From the NCBI GenBank assembly GCA_014803505.1, contig JAAVBM010000108.1, positions 1-39,751 on the forward strand: a stretch of DNA of 39,751 bases. The letters are read 5' to 3'. This document shows, one piece after another, positions 24,345-34,574 of the stretch; position 1 is the first letter of the stretch, and every line of letters starts with the position of its first letter. Under the pieces are notes generated by a model. That model searched no databases. It had not been told where the DNA came from and worked only from the letters and a program-made list of their open reading frames with translations. Position numbers and translations under genes: made by a program. Origin of the DNA: a bacterium (GTDB taxonomy: Bacteria > Cyanobacteriota > Vampirovibrionia > Gastranaerophilales > Gastranaerophilaceae).

Positions 24345-26741
24345 CTATTTTGAATAAAAAATTGTCCGCAATTTATAAATTTTATCATGTGGTTGATAAG
24401 AAAAAATTTTAAACATATTTCCATCTGTCGAAATTTTTATTGAATTCAATCTATCAGTTCGTAAAATTTCTGTATCTCTCAAAATATCAAGCGTTCCTTT
24501 ATTTGGATGACCAAAATAATTCAAACCTGTTGATATCAAAGAAACTTTATTACCCAAATGATTCAACATCATTTCATCAACTACATGCGGGCCACCATGA
24601 TGCCCAACCTTCAACACTTCAACATCATGCGGAATAAAACTCTTAACACTTTCAAAGGACTTCACTCCTGCATCACCCATAAACAACATATCGAAATTTT
24701 TATATTTTACCAAAGTCATTGTAGAGGAATCATTACTGGCATTTTTACCACCAATTTTAGCTTTAAATGTTTTAATTTCTAAATCAGGTTCAGAATAAAC
24801 AACTTCATTATTGCCAACAATTTTCATTTTTTGATTATGCTCTTTTATAGTTTTAAAAATATTTTTCGCAGTTTGAGTTTCAATTTCGTAGGAATTAAGA
24901 TACAAAGTTTTAACCTTTGTATGTTCAATAAATTCAGCAGTTCCTCCGGAGTGGTCGTTATCGAAATGTGTAACAATAACACCTTCGATATTTTTAATAC
25001 CATGATCCTTTAAATACTTCAGCATAATGATTTTAGCCTGCGAATTACCGCTTTTATACGGAGCTTTACCTGTATCAATAAAGAAATACTTATTTTGCGG
25101 AGTTTTAACCATAAAAGAATCCGCATTTTGAACATCAAAAGCTATTATTTCCAAATCTTTTGACGGAATCTGTATTGAAGTAGCAAAAAGCAAAACCGCA
25201 AAACTTAAAACTGTTAATAACAAAGCCTTATATTTTTCATATTTAATAAGAAATGTCACAGCAAACAGCATCACATAATATAAAAGCAGTTGAAATATAC
25301 TTGGGTGGGTTGTCTGCAAAAGACAGTGCGGAAGATTAGCAAAAAAGTCAGAAATCAAAACAAGGATATTCAAAAGATAATTCATTACAAAATCAAATAT
25401 CTGACATACGAAATCAGCAATTGGCGGGAATATAGCAAGAACAGAGCTGACAAAACCACCAAAACTTATCACACTCAGCAGACTTACAGTGGAAATATTC
25501 GCAAAAATCGAATACAAACTAAAAGTATTAAAATAAAACATTTGAATCGGAGCAATCCAAATTTGAGCAACCAAAGGAATCAATACCGGAATTTTTATCC
25601 AATTTGGGACTTTCTCAAGCTTTTGAGCTGCAATATTTGCAGTAGTAAGAAGACCAAATGTAACAAGAAACGATAACTGAAAACTCACATCATTTATATA
25701 TGCAGGATTGTATATCAACATTAGCACTGCGACCAAAGATAGCAAAGAAACACTATGCGTATCTCTATCAATAATCTTTCCTGCAAGCACAAACAAAAGC
25801 ATAAGCGCCGCACGAATAACAGAAGGACCTAACCCCGTCATAAGAGTATACAAAATTATAACAAGCATCCCGGAAAAAACTCTTGGCTTAAACGGCACCC
25901 CAAAAAACTTTAAAATAAAAAACCAAAAAGTATAAATAAAAGCAACATTCATTCCCGAAGCAGCTAAAATATGAAGTAATCCTGAATTTATAAAAGAATT
26001 TTTAATATAATCAGGCGGAGCAACAGCATCATCACCAAACACAATTCCGCCAAGAATTTCCAGATTTGGACTTTTTAAATATGTGGAATGAGTTTTCAAA
26101 ATACGATTACGAGTATTATTTAAGCTTTTTAAAAACTCCCATTTAAAACTGGTTTTATCATCCAAGACTTTAAACTCACCATCGTCAGAATACAATACAG
26201 TGAAAACATTAAAATTTCTCAAATAAGAACTATAATTAAACTGGGAAGGATTTGTAGACTCAAAAGGTTTTCTTAAATTTCCTTTTATTGAAATCTTTTC
26301 TCCAATATTTAATCTTGCAAGATTTTTTTCTGAAGATGTTACAGTAACCAAGGTCTTCCCTTTCACTGAAAGATTATTTACCTTATCTACATCCATAAAA
26401 AACTTCGATTTTGATTTATCGGCAGAATTAGGAATACTAACAACACGCCCTTCAAAAATTCCTTCCATAGGCGTCATTGGCAATATATCATCATAGTTTT
26501 TTATCTTAAAAAATGTTAAGAAAAATCCACAATAAAATACAAAAATTAAAAACAATACACGCCTAATAGTAAAAAATCTAAAACATAAAAATATAATTAA
26601 TAATATAGTTAAAATTGTAGCAATTACGATACCTAACCCGTAAAAACAAGCCAAAACTCCCGCCATAAATATAACAGAAGTCATAAACATTACAAAATTT
26701 TTATTTTGCAAAATATCACTTATAAATTCTTTTTCAATCAT
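24345..26741 (-). CDS. comEC: ComEC-like DNA uptake channel
   Basis: This is a 798-residue inner-membrane protein. It has an N-terminal membrane and OB-like region (about 15-200), a competence domain of many hydrophobic helices (about 225-530) with GLLHILAASGMNVAF, and a C-terminal metallo-beta-lactamase domain with THFDNDHSGG and LKVGHHGG. ComEC moves single-stranded DNA into the cytoplasm during transformation, and the C-terminal domain may be a nuclease. It is divergent from pilT, which fits a type IV pilus-based competence system, but no comEA or pilus gene is here. The ribosome site is weak. Confidence 0.93.
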   Translation of the reverse strand: MIEKEFISDILQNKNFVMFMTSVIFMAGVLACFYGLGIVIATILTILLIIFLCFRFFTIRRVLFLIFVFYCGFFLTFFKIKNYDDILPMTPMEGIFEGRVVSIPNSADKSKSKFFMDVDKVNNLSVKGKTLVTVTSSEKNLARLNIGEKISIKGNLRKPFESTNPSQFNYSSYLRNFNVFTVLYSDDGEFKVLDDKTSFKWEFLKSLNNTRNRILKTHSTYLKSPNLEILGGIVFGDDAVAPPDYIKNSFINSGLLHILAASGMNVAFIYTFWFFILKFFGVPFKPRVFSGMLVIILYTLMTGLGPSVIRAALMLLFVLAGKIIDRDTHSVSLLSLVAVLMLIYNPAYINDVSFQLSFLVTFGLLTTANIAAQKLEKVPNWIKIPVLIPLVAQIWIAPIQMFYFNTFSLYSIFANISTVSLLSVISFGGFVSSVLAIFPPIADFVCQIFDFVMNYLLNILVLISDFFANLPHCLLQTTHPSIFQLLLYYVMLFAVTFLIKYEKYKALLLTVLSFAVLLFATSIQIPSKDLEIIAFDVQNADSFMVKTPQNKYFFIDTGKAPYKSGNSQAKIIMLKYLKDHGIKNIEGVIVTHFDNDHSGGTAEFIEHTKVKTLYLNSYEIETQTAKNIFKTIKEHNQKMKIVGNNEVVYSEPDLEIKTFKAKIGGKNASNDSSTMTLVKYKNFDMLFMGDAGVKSFESVKSFIPHDVEVLKVGHHGGPHVVDEMMLNHLGNKVSLISTGLNYFGHPNKGTLDILRDTEILRTDRLNSIKISTDGNMFKIFSYQPHDKIYKLRTIFYSK

Positions 26742-26828
26742 AATTCCAACAATTGAATGATATCATAACCGATAAAGTTGTGCAAAACTAAAAAATATGA
26801 TATGCTAAAGATGGAAGATGAGGGTAAT

Positions 26829-27926
26829 ATGAGCAATAACGATTTCTATATTGAAGACTTTTTAAGACAGGCAGTTTCTGTAGGTGCATCTGATGCGCAC
26901 ATTTGCGAAGGCGAAAGACCTGCAATAAGAGTATCAGGACAAATTATGAGAATTAATTTGCCGCCTCTAACAAGTGAAGACATGGAATTTGTTATTAGAA
27001 CAGTTGCTCCTCAACACTTGAAAGACAGAATTACAAGATTCTTTGATATTGACTTTTCATACGAAATTCCGGGCTGTTCTCGTTTCCGTGTAAACATGAG
27101 TCGTCAATTAGGGAAAACTGCAATGGTTATTCGTGCAATTCCTTATTATATTAAAACTTTCAAAGAATTAGACTTACCTGAAACTTTAGAAGAATTTGCA
27201 GCATTTAACAATGGATTAGTTCTTGTAACAGGTCCTACAGGTTCAGGTAAATCAACTACTATCGCATCTTTAATTGACTATATTAACGCTTCTGTAGCTA
27301 AGCACATCGTAACAATTGAAGATCCGGTTGAGTTCATTTTTTCAAATAAAAAATCAATCGTGTCACAACGTCAATTACTTATCGATACTCCATCATTCTC
27401 AGACGGGGTTAAATACGCATTAAGACAAGACCCTGACGTTATCTTCATCGGTGAAATTCGTGACAGAGAAACTGTTGAATCTGCATTAAAAGCCGCAGAA
27501 ACAGGTCACCTTGTTGTATCTACAATCCACACCAATGACGCGATTCAAACTATTGCCAGAATCATCAACTTATTTGATCCTAATGAAAGACCTTTCGTTA
27601 GAGATCAAATTGCAAATACCTTAAGAGGTACTATTTCTCAAAAACTTGTTCCTACAGTAGATGGTGGAACTCGTTGCCCTGCAACTGAAATTCTTGTAGT
27701 AACACCTACAGTCAAAGACTTTATTACTAAAGATGAATTCGAACAAATTTATGAATTAGTAAAAAATGGTTCATTCAACAACATGACAACAATGAATATG
27801 TCTTTACATAAACTGTATACTGAAGGCAAAATTTCTAAAGAAGTGGCTATTCAATACTCTGATAATAAATCTGAACTTGAACAGTTAATCAGAGGTATTT
27901 ACCACGGAACAGGGATGAACAAATAA
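26829..27926 (+). CDS. pilT: Type IV pilus retraction ATPase
   Basis: This cytoplasmic hexameric ATPase powers pilus retraction. From the ATG at 26829 (MSNNDFYIEDFL; GAGGG lies 5 nt before it) it is 365 residues. An in-frame ATG 51 nt upstream gives a poor extension and is not used. Walker A GPTGSGKST is at 125-133. The Asp box and Walker B GEIRDRETVESALKAAETGH are followed by the His box TIHTNDA. The C-terminus diverges from the AIRNLIRE motif common in PilT, so a PilT2/PilU-like paralogue is possible. It leads into recO 33 bp later. Confidence 0.93.
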   Translation: MSNNDFYIEDFLRQAVSVGASDAHICEGERPAIRVSGQIMRINLPPLTSEDMEFVIRTVAPQHLKDRITRFFDIDFSYEIPGCSRFRVNMSRQLGKTAMVIRAIPYYIKTFKELDLPETLEEFAAFNNGLVLVTGPTGSGKSTTIASLIDYINASVAKHIVTIEDPVEFIFSNKKSIVSQRQLLIDTPSFSDGVKYALRQDPDVIFIGEIRDRETVESALKAAETGHLVVSTIHTNDAIQTIARIINLFDPNERPFVRDQIANTLRGTISQKLVPTVDGGTRCPATEILVVTPTVKDFITKDEFEQIYELVKNGSFNNMTTMNMSLHKLYTEGKISKEVAIQYSDNKSELEQLIRGIYHGTGMNK

Positions 27927-27959
27927 TAAATACAATTAAATAATAAAGCTAAAAGGACA

Positions 27960-28733
27960 ATGCAAAATAATTTTGTAACAGACGCAATTAATCTAAAGTC
28001 CTACAACTTAAGTGAATCAGACAAAATTATTGTTATGTATTCAAAAGACAAAGGACTAATCAGAGGGGTAGCCAAAGGAGTAAAAAAACCTAAAAGTAAA
28101 TTAGGTGCCCGCATGGATTTGCTTGTCGCAAACACGCTTATGTTACACAAAGGTAAAAACCTTGATACAATCTGTCAGGCTGAAGTCCTCAATACTTTCA
28201 AAAAAACAAGACAGGATATTGATAAAATATTCTACTCTATGTATGTTACTGAAGTTGTTCATAATTTCGGATTAGAAGAAGATCCTGGTTCTGAAACTAT
28301 ATATAATCTTCTGTATAAAACATTGAATACAATTTCTGCAGCCGAATCAAAAACAGAAATCTTAATTGCAGTAATAAAATTTCAGTTAAAAATGATGATT
28401 GAATCAGGGTTCTCTATCGAATTTGACACCTGCTTGTGTTGTCATAAAAAAGTTGAAGATGAAACAATGTACTTTGTTCCAACATTAGGCGGAATTATAT
28501 GTAAAAACTGTGCAGAACGAGTTTATCATAATAAAAAACAAATGCCTTACAAACTTCGTGATTTTTTCAAACAAATGGCTATAAACGAATTCGAAGAAAA
28601 AGGTGAATACGAAACAAAAGCAAACGAAAAAGTTTGTACAGTTTCTTTTGAAGTTCTGAAAGAATACATAACATTAAAATCACCGAAAAAATTTAAAACT
28701 TCTAATGTATTACAAGAAGGAATAACACTATAA
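27960..28733 (+). CDS. recO: DNA repair protein RecO
   Basis: RecO binds single-stranded DNA and SSB and, with RecR, loads RecA at gaps. The 257 residues include an N-terminal OB fold (VTDAINLKSYNLSESDKIIV, GLIRGVAKGVKKPKSKLG) and a helical C-terminal half with a zinc site, CLCCHK and CKNC. AAAAGGA lies just before the ATG. It is probably co-transcribed with pilT. Confidence 0.93.
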   Translation: MQNNFVTDAINLKSYNLSESDKIIVMYSKDKGLIRGVAKGVKKPKSKLGARMDLLVANTLMLHKGKNLDTICQAEVLNTFKKTRQDIDKIFYSMYVTEVVHNFGLEEDPGSETIYNLLYKTLNTISAAESKTEILIAVIKFQLKMMIESGFSIEFDTCLCCHKKVEDETMYFVPTLGGIICKNCAERVYHNKKQMPYKLRDFFKQMAINEFEEKGEYETKANEKVCTVSFEVLKEYITLKSPKKFKTSNVLQEGITL

Positions 28734-28798
28734 TTAATCCAACGGGGTTATATTATTTACTATAATATTTTATATAATTATAAAAAAGGATGGTTTTC

Positions 28799-31384
28799 AT
28801 GAAGAAATTTATAATAGTTGCAGCAATTTTAGTATGCGGGAACATTGCCTTTGCGGATAGCGCGCAAATGTACAAATTAGAAAACGGACAAACAGTAGTT
28901 GTTCAAGAAGTTAAAAATAACCCCATCGTAACAATTGATACCTGGATAAAAACAGGCTCTATTGACGAGGATGAATCAAATAACGGTGTTGCACATTTTC
29001 TGGAACACTTATTTTTCAAGGGAACTCCTAACCGTGCTCCCGGAGAATTTGACAAAATATTAGAAACCAAAGGTGCTATTACAAATGCAGCAACAAGCAA
29101 AGATTTTACGCATTATTATGTAACCATACCATCTAAGGATTTCGACCTTGCTATGGAATTGCACGCAGATATGATGCTTCACCCGCTAATTCCGAGAAAA
29201 GAAATGGAAAAGGAAAGAAAAGTTGTGCTGGAAGAAATCAGCAAAGATTTGAATGCTCCTGCAAAAGTTATGCAAGACAATTTAAATGCTATGCTCTACA
29301 CAACACATCCTTATAAACGAAAAGTTATCGGAAGAAGTGATGTCATTGAAACAATTACACGTGACCAAATTCTATGTTTCTATAACAAACATTATTCACC
29401 ATCAAATATGGTAACTATAGTAATTGGAGATGTTGATTCAGAACATGCAATCAATAAAATTAAAGAAGTTTTCAATGCTGAAGCAAAAAAACAAACCAAA
29501 ACTGTTTATATAAAAGAAGCTCCTCTAACTAAACAGCAAAAAAAAGTTGAATATCTTGATACAGAATCTGGATACATGCTTATAGGCTTCCGAGGAACCC
29601 CGATTGATGATAAAGATTCTTATGCTTTAGATGTCCTTGCAACAATACTTGGTGACGGACGTTCTTCTGTTTTATATCAAGTTTTGAAAGAAAAGAAAAG
29701 ACTTGCGTTTTCTGTAGATGCAGGAAATTCAACTTACCGTGACGATGGAATATTTTATATCAGCACAACATTTGAACCTGAAAAATGTAAAATCATTCAA
29801 GAAAATATATTTAATGAAATCGAAAAAATTCAAAAAAACGGCGTCACCGAAGATCAGCTAAATTTAGCCAAAAATATAATCGAAAGAAGCACTTACTATT
29901 CTCGAGAATCAATAACTAATATTGCGACAGAAATAGGCTACACTATAGCTTTAACAAATGATATAAAATTTTATGACAATTATCTTACAAACATCAAAAA
30001 TGTATCAAAAGAAGATGTAAAAAAAGCTGCAGATAAATATTTAGGATTAAATAAAAGTGCCGTTTCAATTATACTTCCCCAAAATGCAAAAGAAATTCCG
30101 GTAGCAGATGTTAATAAAAATACAGGAACTGCAGAATTTATCAGCGAAAATTCACAAACACAAAAATATAAACTTTCAAATGGTGCAACATTGCTTTATA
30201 CACCAAACGATTTCAATGACATCATAGCTATGAGTATTTATATTAAAGGCGGACAACTAACTGAGAAGAAATCAGGGATTGCAAACTTAACCGCCGCAAC
30301 AATGATGAGAGGAACAAAAAAATATTCTTCACTTGAGCTTTCTCAAATTCTTGAAGATAACGGAATAAAAATCGCACCCGCATCCAGCGCAGATTCATTT
30401 GTAGTATCAGTTTTAACCACAAAAGATGAATATGACAAAACTTTAGAATTATTGAACGAAGTTGTAAACAATGCATCATTTGATAATTTTGAAATAGAAA
30501 AAGTTAAAACCGATAAACTAAGTGCTATAAAAAGAAATAAAGATATTCCTCTACAAAGAGCAATTGAAGAATACCGAGATTTAATTTATAAAAATACTCC
30601 TTATTCAATATCATCAAAAGTATTAGAAAAAAATATCCCTAATATTACTCGAGATGACATTATTGAATATTACAATAACGCATTCAACCCTAATAATATG
30701 GTTATTTCAATTAATGGAAACATCGATAAAGATAAAACAATTACAGAATTAAATAATATATTCACGAAGAAATCATCTTGCAATACATTTGATTATACGA
30801 AATATGACTCAAAAATATACCCAATTACAGCACCGAGAGCTGTAACACAAAATGTTCCAACTACAGAAACAGCTTGGATATTGCTTGGCTGGCAAACTAA
30901 CGGAGTATTAAATCAAAAAGATTATGCAGCATTACAAATTATAGATTCTCTATTAGGAACAGGAATGAGTTCTAGACTATTCAAAGATCTCAGAGAACAA
31001 GAAGGCTTGGCATACCAATTAGGTTCGGGATATTCTCCAAACGTCTTACGTGGAAGCTTTATGATGTACATTGGCACAAATCCTGCCACACTTGAAAAAG
31101 CAAAAAACGGGCTATTTGAAGAAATTCAACGACTCAAAAATGAATATGTAGGAGATAAAGAATTAAAAGATGCAAAAGAAAAACTTCTCGGCAACTACGT
31201 TATAGGATTGGAAACTAACCTTGATAAAGCTGCAAATACAGGTTGGTACGAAGCCAGCACTCGAGGCTACGAATTCCAAGACAATTATGAAAACCTCATA
31301 AACAGTATCACTGATTCGGATATCATAGAAACCGCAAACAAATACTTTACAGACAACTACATTATGTCAGTAGTTACAAAATAA
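28799..31384 (+). CDS. Secreted M16-family zinc protease, two-domain
   Basis: From the ATG at 28799 it has 861 residues and a signal peptide (MKKFIIVAAILVCGNIAFA). The ATG 9 nt upstream overlaps the AAAAAAGGA ribosome site and is rejected as the start. The inverted zinc motif H66-F-L-E69-H70 and the distal E145/E146 in KVVLEEI mark an active M16 unit. The second half (about 430-861) is a further M16 repeat without the HxxEH motif, as in fused alpha/beta processing-peptidase-like proteins. It probably degrades peptides in the periplasm. It ends at a strong terminator. Confidence 0.93.
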   Translation: MKKFIIVAAILVCGNIAFADSAQMYKLENGQTVVVQEVKNNPIVTIDTWIKTGSIDEDESNNGVAHFLEHLFFKGTPNRAPGEFDKILETKGAITNAATSKDFTHYYVTIPSKDFDLAMELHADMMLHPLIPRKEMEKERKVVLEEISKDLNAPAKVMQDNLNAMLYTTHPYKRKVIGRSDVIETITRDQILCFYNKHYSPSNMVTIVIGDVDSEHAINKIKEVFNAEAKKQTKTVYIKEAPLTKQQKKVEYLDTESGYMLIGFRGTPIDDKDSYALDVLATILGDGRSSVLYQVLKEKKRLAFSVDAGNSTYRDDGIFYISTTFEPEKCKIIQENIFNEIEKIQKNGVTEDQLNLAKNIIERSTYYSRESITNIATEIGYTIALTNDIKFYDNYLTNIKNVSKEDVKKAADKYLGLNKSAVSIILPQNAKEIPVADVNKNTGTAEFISENSQTQKYKLSNGATLLYTPNDFNDIIAMSIYIKGGQLTEKKSGIANLTAATMMRGTKKYSSLELSQILEDNGIKIAPASSADSFVVSVLTTKDEYDKTLELLNEVVNNASFDNFEIEKVKTDKLSAIKRNKDIPLQRAIEEYRDLIYKNTPYSISSKVLEKNIPNITRDDIIEYYNNAFNPNNMVISINGNIDKDKTITELNNIFTKKSSCNTFDYTKYDSKIYPITAPRAVTQNVPTTETAWILLGWQTNGVLNQKDYAALQIIDSLLGTGMSSRLFKDLREQEGLAYQLGSGYSPNVLRGSFMMYIGTNPATLEKAKNGLFEEIQRLKNEYVGDKELKDAKEKLLGNYVIGLETNLDKAANTGWYEASTRGYEFQDNYENLINSITDSDIIETANKYFTDNYIMSVVTK

Positions 31385-31389
31385 ATAAT

Positions 31390-31417
31390 AAAAAGGACTC
31401 AATTAAGAGTCCTTTTT
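31390..31417. terminator. Bidirectional intrinsic terminator
   Basis: AAAAAGGACTC (31390-31400), a 6-nt loop and GAGTCCTTTTT (31407-31417) give T-runs on both strands between convergent genes. Confidence 0.9.
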
Positions 31418-31420
31418 TAA

Positions 31421-31876
31421 TTAGTTATTATTTAAATTATCAATTTCTTCATTTAAATTTTTAATTTGAATTTCAAGCTTAGTTCGTTCATCAATAACGG
31501 TATTAAAAGCCTTTTCAAGGGTTTTAATTTTAGCCTCCAGAACTTCAACTTTAGAAGCATTAGATGAGCCTGAAATAGAGGTTCTTTCTAACTCTCTTTG
31601 ATAAGCCTTAACCTTGTCAGTTTGTGCTGCCAGAAACATATAAACAGTTCCTGCACCAACAAAAATTCCACCTAACAATATTAAAAATGAATAAAGAGAT
31701 AAATTTAATGACTTAGTAAAGAACTCTCCACTTTCAGTCAAACCAGCCTGAGATTGAGCATCCAAAAGATTACTGTAAATCAAATTTACACTAATAACAT
31801 TATTAAAATTCATAATTAATAAATAAATAGAAAATAATAATATTAATACACTTAAAACTAAAAATATTCTCTTCAT
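31421..31876 (-). CDS. LapA-domain-like membrane protein with coiled coil
   Basis: This 151-residue inner-membrane protein has hydrophobic segments at about 4-24 and 62-84, separated by a polar loop containing a VxNxxxVSVNL-like stretch (IMNFNNVISVNLIYS), as in LapA/DUF1049 proteins. Residues about 105-151 are a coiled coil (VEVLEAKIKTLEKAFN onward). E. coli LapA assists LPS regulation, but that role is not shown here. It follows rluD by a single base and is the last gene of the leftward run. Confidence 0.7.
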   Translation of the reverse strand: MKRIFLVLSVLILLFSIYLLIMNFNNVISVNLIYSNLLDAQSQAGLTESGEFFTKSLNLSLYSFLILLGGIFVGAGTVYMFLAAQTDKVKAYQRELERTSISGSSNASKVEVLEAKIKTLEKAFNTVIDERTKLEIQIKNLNEEIDNLNNN

Positions 31877-31877
31877 A

Positions 31878-32795
31878 TCAGGCTCTCCTGTTTTTAAAAT
31901 ACGTTAGAACTTTAGACAATTTTTCATCCGGTTCTATTTCTAATTCAATTATCTCTGATGAAAAAGGTTTTGCAAATTTTAAATAGAACGATTGCAAAAC
32001 TTGCTCTTGAGTTTTAACCTTACCCTGCGGAGCCCCATATAGAGAATCATTATATACAGGATGTTTTTTATGACTTGAATGAACTCTAATTTGATGAGTT
32101 CTACCTGTAACAAGAGTTATTTCAACATAAGTAGCCTCATTATCAAAACGTTCCAAAACTTCCAATTTCGTTATACTTGGACGGCCATCTGGTCTGACAG
32201 CCATTTTTTTACGGTTTAAATTATTTCTGCCGATTGGGTCAGTTATAACATCTTTATCTCTGGGATAATTTCCAACCAAAACAGCATGATATTTTTTAGT
32301 CAAATTATGATCCTTAATCAAGTTAGCCAAATATTCATGAGTTTTATTATTTTTTGGAACCATTAAAAGCCCTGAAGTATTTCTATCCAAACGATGCACA
32401 ATACCACGTCTGAATTCACCGTTAACATCCGATAAATTTTGACCGTATTTAAATAAAAGAGCATTTACTAAGGTTCCGGAAGTTTCGATAGTTGTAGGAT
32501 GAGTTAACATGCCTGACGGTTTATTAACAACAGCCATATTTTCATCTTCCCAGACAATTTCAAGAGGAATATCTTCAGGTTCAACCATCAACTCTTTTTC
32601 ATCCACAAGACTCTCAAATTCAATCTTATCACCCTCTCTTAAAAGATAAGAAGGCTTTTTACTCGAATCATTAACCGAAACTTTGCCTGATTTTATTGCA
32701 GCCTGAATTTTTGAACGGGATATCCCATCATACAACTCGGATAAATATACATCTAATCTTGTATCATCAGTATTTTCATCAATTACAAGAAGCAT
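31878..32795 (-). CDS. rluD: 23S rRNA pseudouridine synthase, RluD type
   Basis: This 305-residue RNA-modifying enzyme has an S4 RNA-binding domain (about 12-75) followed by the pseudouridine synthase fold. The catalytic Asp is D137 in GIVHRLDRNTSGLLMV. NKPSGMLTHP and RTHQIRVHSSHKKHPV are the other conserved blocks. The length and S4 domain point to the RluA/RluD family; the exact uridines modified cannot be told. The gene follows lspA by one base and uses an AAGGGG site inside the lspA end. Confidence 0.92.
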   Translation of the reverse strand: MLLVIDENTDDTRLDVYLSELYDGISRSKIQAAIKSGKVSVNDSSKKPSYLLREGDKIEFESLVDEKELMVEPEDIPLEIVWEDENMAVVNKPSGMLTHPTTIETSGTLVNALLFKYGQNLSDVNGEFRRGIVHRLDRNTSGLLMVPKNNKTHEYLANLIKDHNLTKKYHAVLVGNYPRDKDVITDPIGRNNLNRKKMAVRPDGRPSITKLEVLERFDNEATYVEITLVTGRTHQIRVHSSHKKHPVYNDSLYGAPQGKVKTQEQVLQSFYLKFAKPFSSEIIELEIEPDEKLSKVLTYFKNRRA

Positions 32796-32796
32796 A

Positions 32797-33261
32797 TTAA
32801 CGCCCCTTATAGAATAATAAAATTACTACAAGAGCTACAACTCCGATCGTGATGAAAATATCAGCAACATTAAATATTGGGAAATTTATAAAATTCAATT
32901 GAATATAATCTCTTACAAAACCCAAAACAATGCGTTCATGGCAGTTACTCATAATACCGGCAGTCAATAAACCAATAAAAGAAACTGAAATGTAATGAAT
33001 ATATTTTATGTGATTATGAACATACAAAAACAACAAAGTTGTTGCCACAATAGAAACGATGATTAAAAATTCTCTGCCGTTTTGCAATAAACTAAAAGCA
33101 GCACCTGAATTTTTCAAATAATGAAGTTGAAATACAGCATTTGAATAATGATGTCCTGAAGTTAAATTATCGACAATCAATTTTGACGAAAATAAAGCTA
33201 AAAATAGCCAAAATATAAAACTGCATATTAAAAATAAATATTTACCAATTGATGTATTCAT
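32797..33261 (-). CDS. lspA: Lipoprotein signal peptidase
   Basis: This inner-membrane aspartyl protease cuts prolipoprotein signal peptides. It is 154 residues with four hydrophobic helices. The catalytic pair is D118 in VLGFVRDYI and D134 in FPIFNVADIF. LKNSGAAFSLL is the conserved N-terminal motif. The usual GNxxDR block reads SNCHER (N106, R110), a mild divergence. Its start codon shares one base with the end of the upstream gene, so the two are translationally coupled. Confidence 0.93.
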   Translation of the reverse strand: MNTSIGKYLFLICSFIFWLFLALFSSKLIVDNLTSGHHYSNAVFQLHYLKNSGAAFSLLQNGREFLIIVSIVATTLLFLYVHNHIKYIHYISVSFIGLLTAGIMSNCHERIVLGFVRDYIQLNFINFPIFNVADIFITIGVVALVVILLFYKGR

Positions 33262-34157
33262 TATTTATCCTCTATTTTAATATATTCATTCTTCGGAATA
33301 ACATTAACTCTTTTCATAACACAAGCCAAACCTGCCATATAAACTCGGAAATTATTACCACCAACATCTTTAGCTTTAGAAATTGCAAGTGAAGCAACTG
33401 TGTATTCATTAAGATTATCCGTGTTAGCTTTCAATAAACGTTCTAATGTTTGAGATTGAGGCATTGCTCTAAGTTCACTATGCGGAGTAGTAACAGGATA
33501 CGTAACCGAATCCCTATCTATTGAACCGACAATAAATGTATCAGAATCTGCATCAATCTTAACTGTCGTAGTATAAACATCCCCTGAGTTTACTTGCGCA
33601 GGAGCCTGAATTTCTATATTCATAAATCTAGCATCACCATATAAAAGAGAAGATTCATCAGTTAGAGAAGTTTCACCGGAAATAAGCCATCTATCATTTA
33701 CTAAAACAAGATGATAAATACCGGTTGATTTTGAATGAATTTCACCAGTAACATCCATAAATCCAGAAGATTCTCTCAATGTACCATCAGCATATTCTTC
33801 AACATTAACCGACGCATAGTCCCCGTTAATATCAATCGAAGTTATTTTGGTAGTATAAGTAAGATCATTACAAGAATCCCAAGTTTCTTTTATACTTTTA
33901 AAATAAACTTCCTTATTAAAACCGTCATTATTGATATAAGAATCAGCATAAAGAGTTTCCAACCCATTCAAATCATGCTGATTTGCATAACGATTATGCT
34001 CATTAAACAGACTTTTTATCTGTTTAATCATCTTTTTATTTTCTTTTCTTTGCTCAGTCCTATAAATTTTATCGGAAACCAAAGATGCATCAGCTTCCAT
34101 TACTGGAACAGCTGCAAATAATAATGACATTATTAAAAATAATACAACCTTCTTCAT
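33261..34157 (-). CDS. Exported protein with NTF2/SnoaL-like domain
   Basis: This 298-residue protein has a signal peptide (MKKVVLFLIMSLLFAAVPVM, then EADA). Residues about 40-160 look like an NTF2/SnoaL cone fold (LFNEHNRYANQHDLNGLETL, then WDSCNDLTYTTKITSIDING, then VNDRWLISGE). The C-terminal part is beta-rich and of unknown role. There is no lipobox. Its mRNA may be leaderless, because a TATACT -10 box ends 7 nt before the ATG and no ribosome site is present. It heads the run with lspA, rluD and the LapA-like gene. Confidence 0.7.
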   Translation of the reverse strand: MKKVVLFLIMSLLFAAVPVMEADASLVSDKIYRTEQRKENKKMIKQIKSLFNEHNRYANQHDLNGLETLYADSYINNDGFNKEVYFKSIKETWDSCNDLTYTTKITSIDINGDYASVNVEEYADGTLRESSGFMDVTGEIHSKSTGIYHLVLVNDRWLISGETSLTDESSLLYGDARFMNIEIQAPAQVNSGDVYTTTVKIDADSDTFIVGSIDRDSVTYPVTTPHSELRAMPQSQTLERLLKANTDNLNEYTVASLAISKAKDVGGNNFRVYMAGLACVMKRVNVIPKNEYIKIEDK

Positions 34158-34170
34158 ATGTAACAGTATA
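34158..34170 (-). promoter_or_regulatory. -10 box directly before the NTF2-like gene
   Basis: TATACT on the minus strand (34165-34170) is 7 nt from the ATG at 34157, and TTAAAC lies 17 nt further upstream. The predicted transcript starts at or beside the start codon. Confidence 0.5.
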
Positions 34171-34310
34171 GTGGAAAAACGCCAAAAGTTTAATAGTATA
34201 AATAATGTAGATTAATCAAATTAACATTAATATTTCTTAAAAAAGTGTTATTTTCACATTAAAAACGGGATTATACATAATATACATTTATAGTGGAGGA
34301 TATGAAATTT

Positions 34311-34490
34311 ATGGATATAGCATTACGTCAAGATATAAGCCCAAATTTGGAAGAAAAAATAAAATCAACAATCGCTTTATTTAAACTATCCAGAGTTGAA
34401 CAAATGCTTTCAGATGCACTCGATAACATGCCGGACCAAAATATCATTAACTATGTCGGAGAACTGAATAAATCTGATGTTATGCACTAG
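34311..34490 (+). CDS. Small unknown protein, 59 residues
   Basis: This short helical acidic protein (MDIALRQDISPNLEEKIKST, ending NKSDVMH) is of no family I recognise. GGAGGA at 34295-34300 is 10-11 nt before the ATG at 34311. An in-frame ATG at 34302 is only 2 nt from that site and would add MKF. There is no signal peptide or membrane segment. It precedes the dehydratase activase by 84 bp and could share its promoter region. Confidence 0.65.
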   Translation: MDIALRQDISPNLEEKIKSTIALFKLSRVEQMLSDALDNMPDQNIINYVGELNKSDVMH

Positions 34491-34574
34491 ATTAGTGTAA
34501 ATTATTGTTTAAAAAGATTAAAAATACAGATTTTTCATGCTATCATTATACTGTTATAGGAAAAAGGAAAAGAC

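Noticed and set aside
25290-25676. Rightward open frame opposite comEC
   Set aside because: It is antisense to a well-supported membrane protein, has no domain and no ribosome site, and arises from the codon bias of the real gene.
26416-26423. Another GCCGATAA (sigma28-like -10) on the minus strand
   Set aside because: It lies inside the comEC coding sequence, well within the gene, with no start codon or ribosome site downstream. It is most likely chance.
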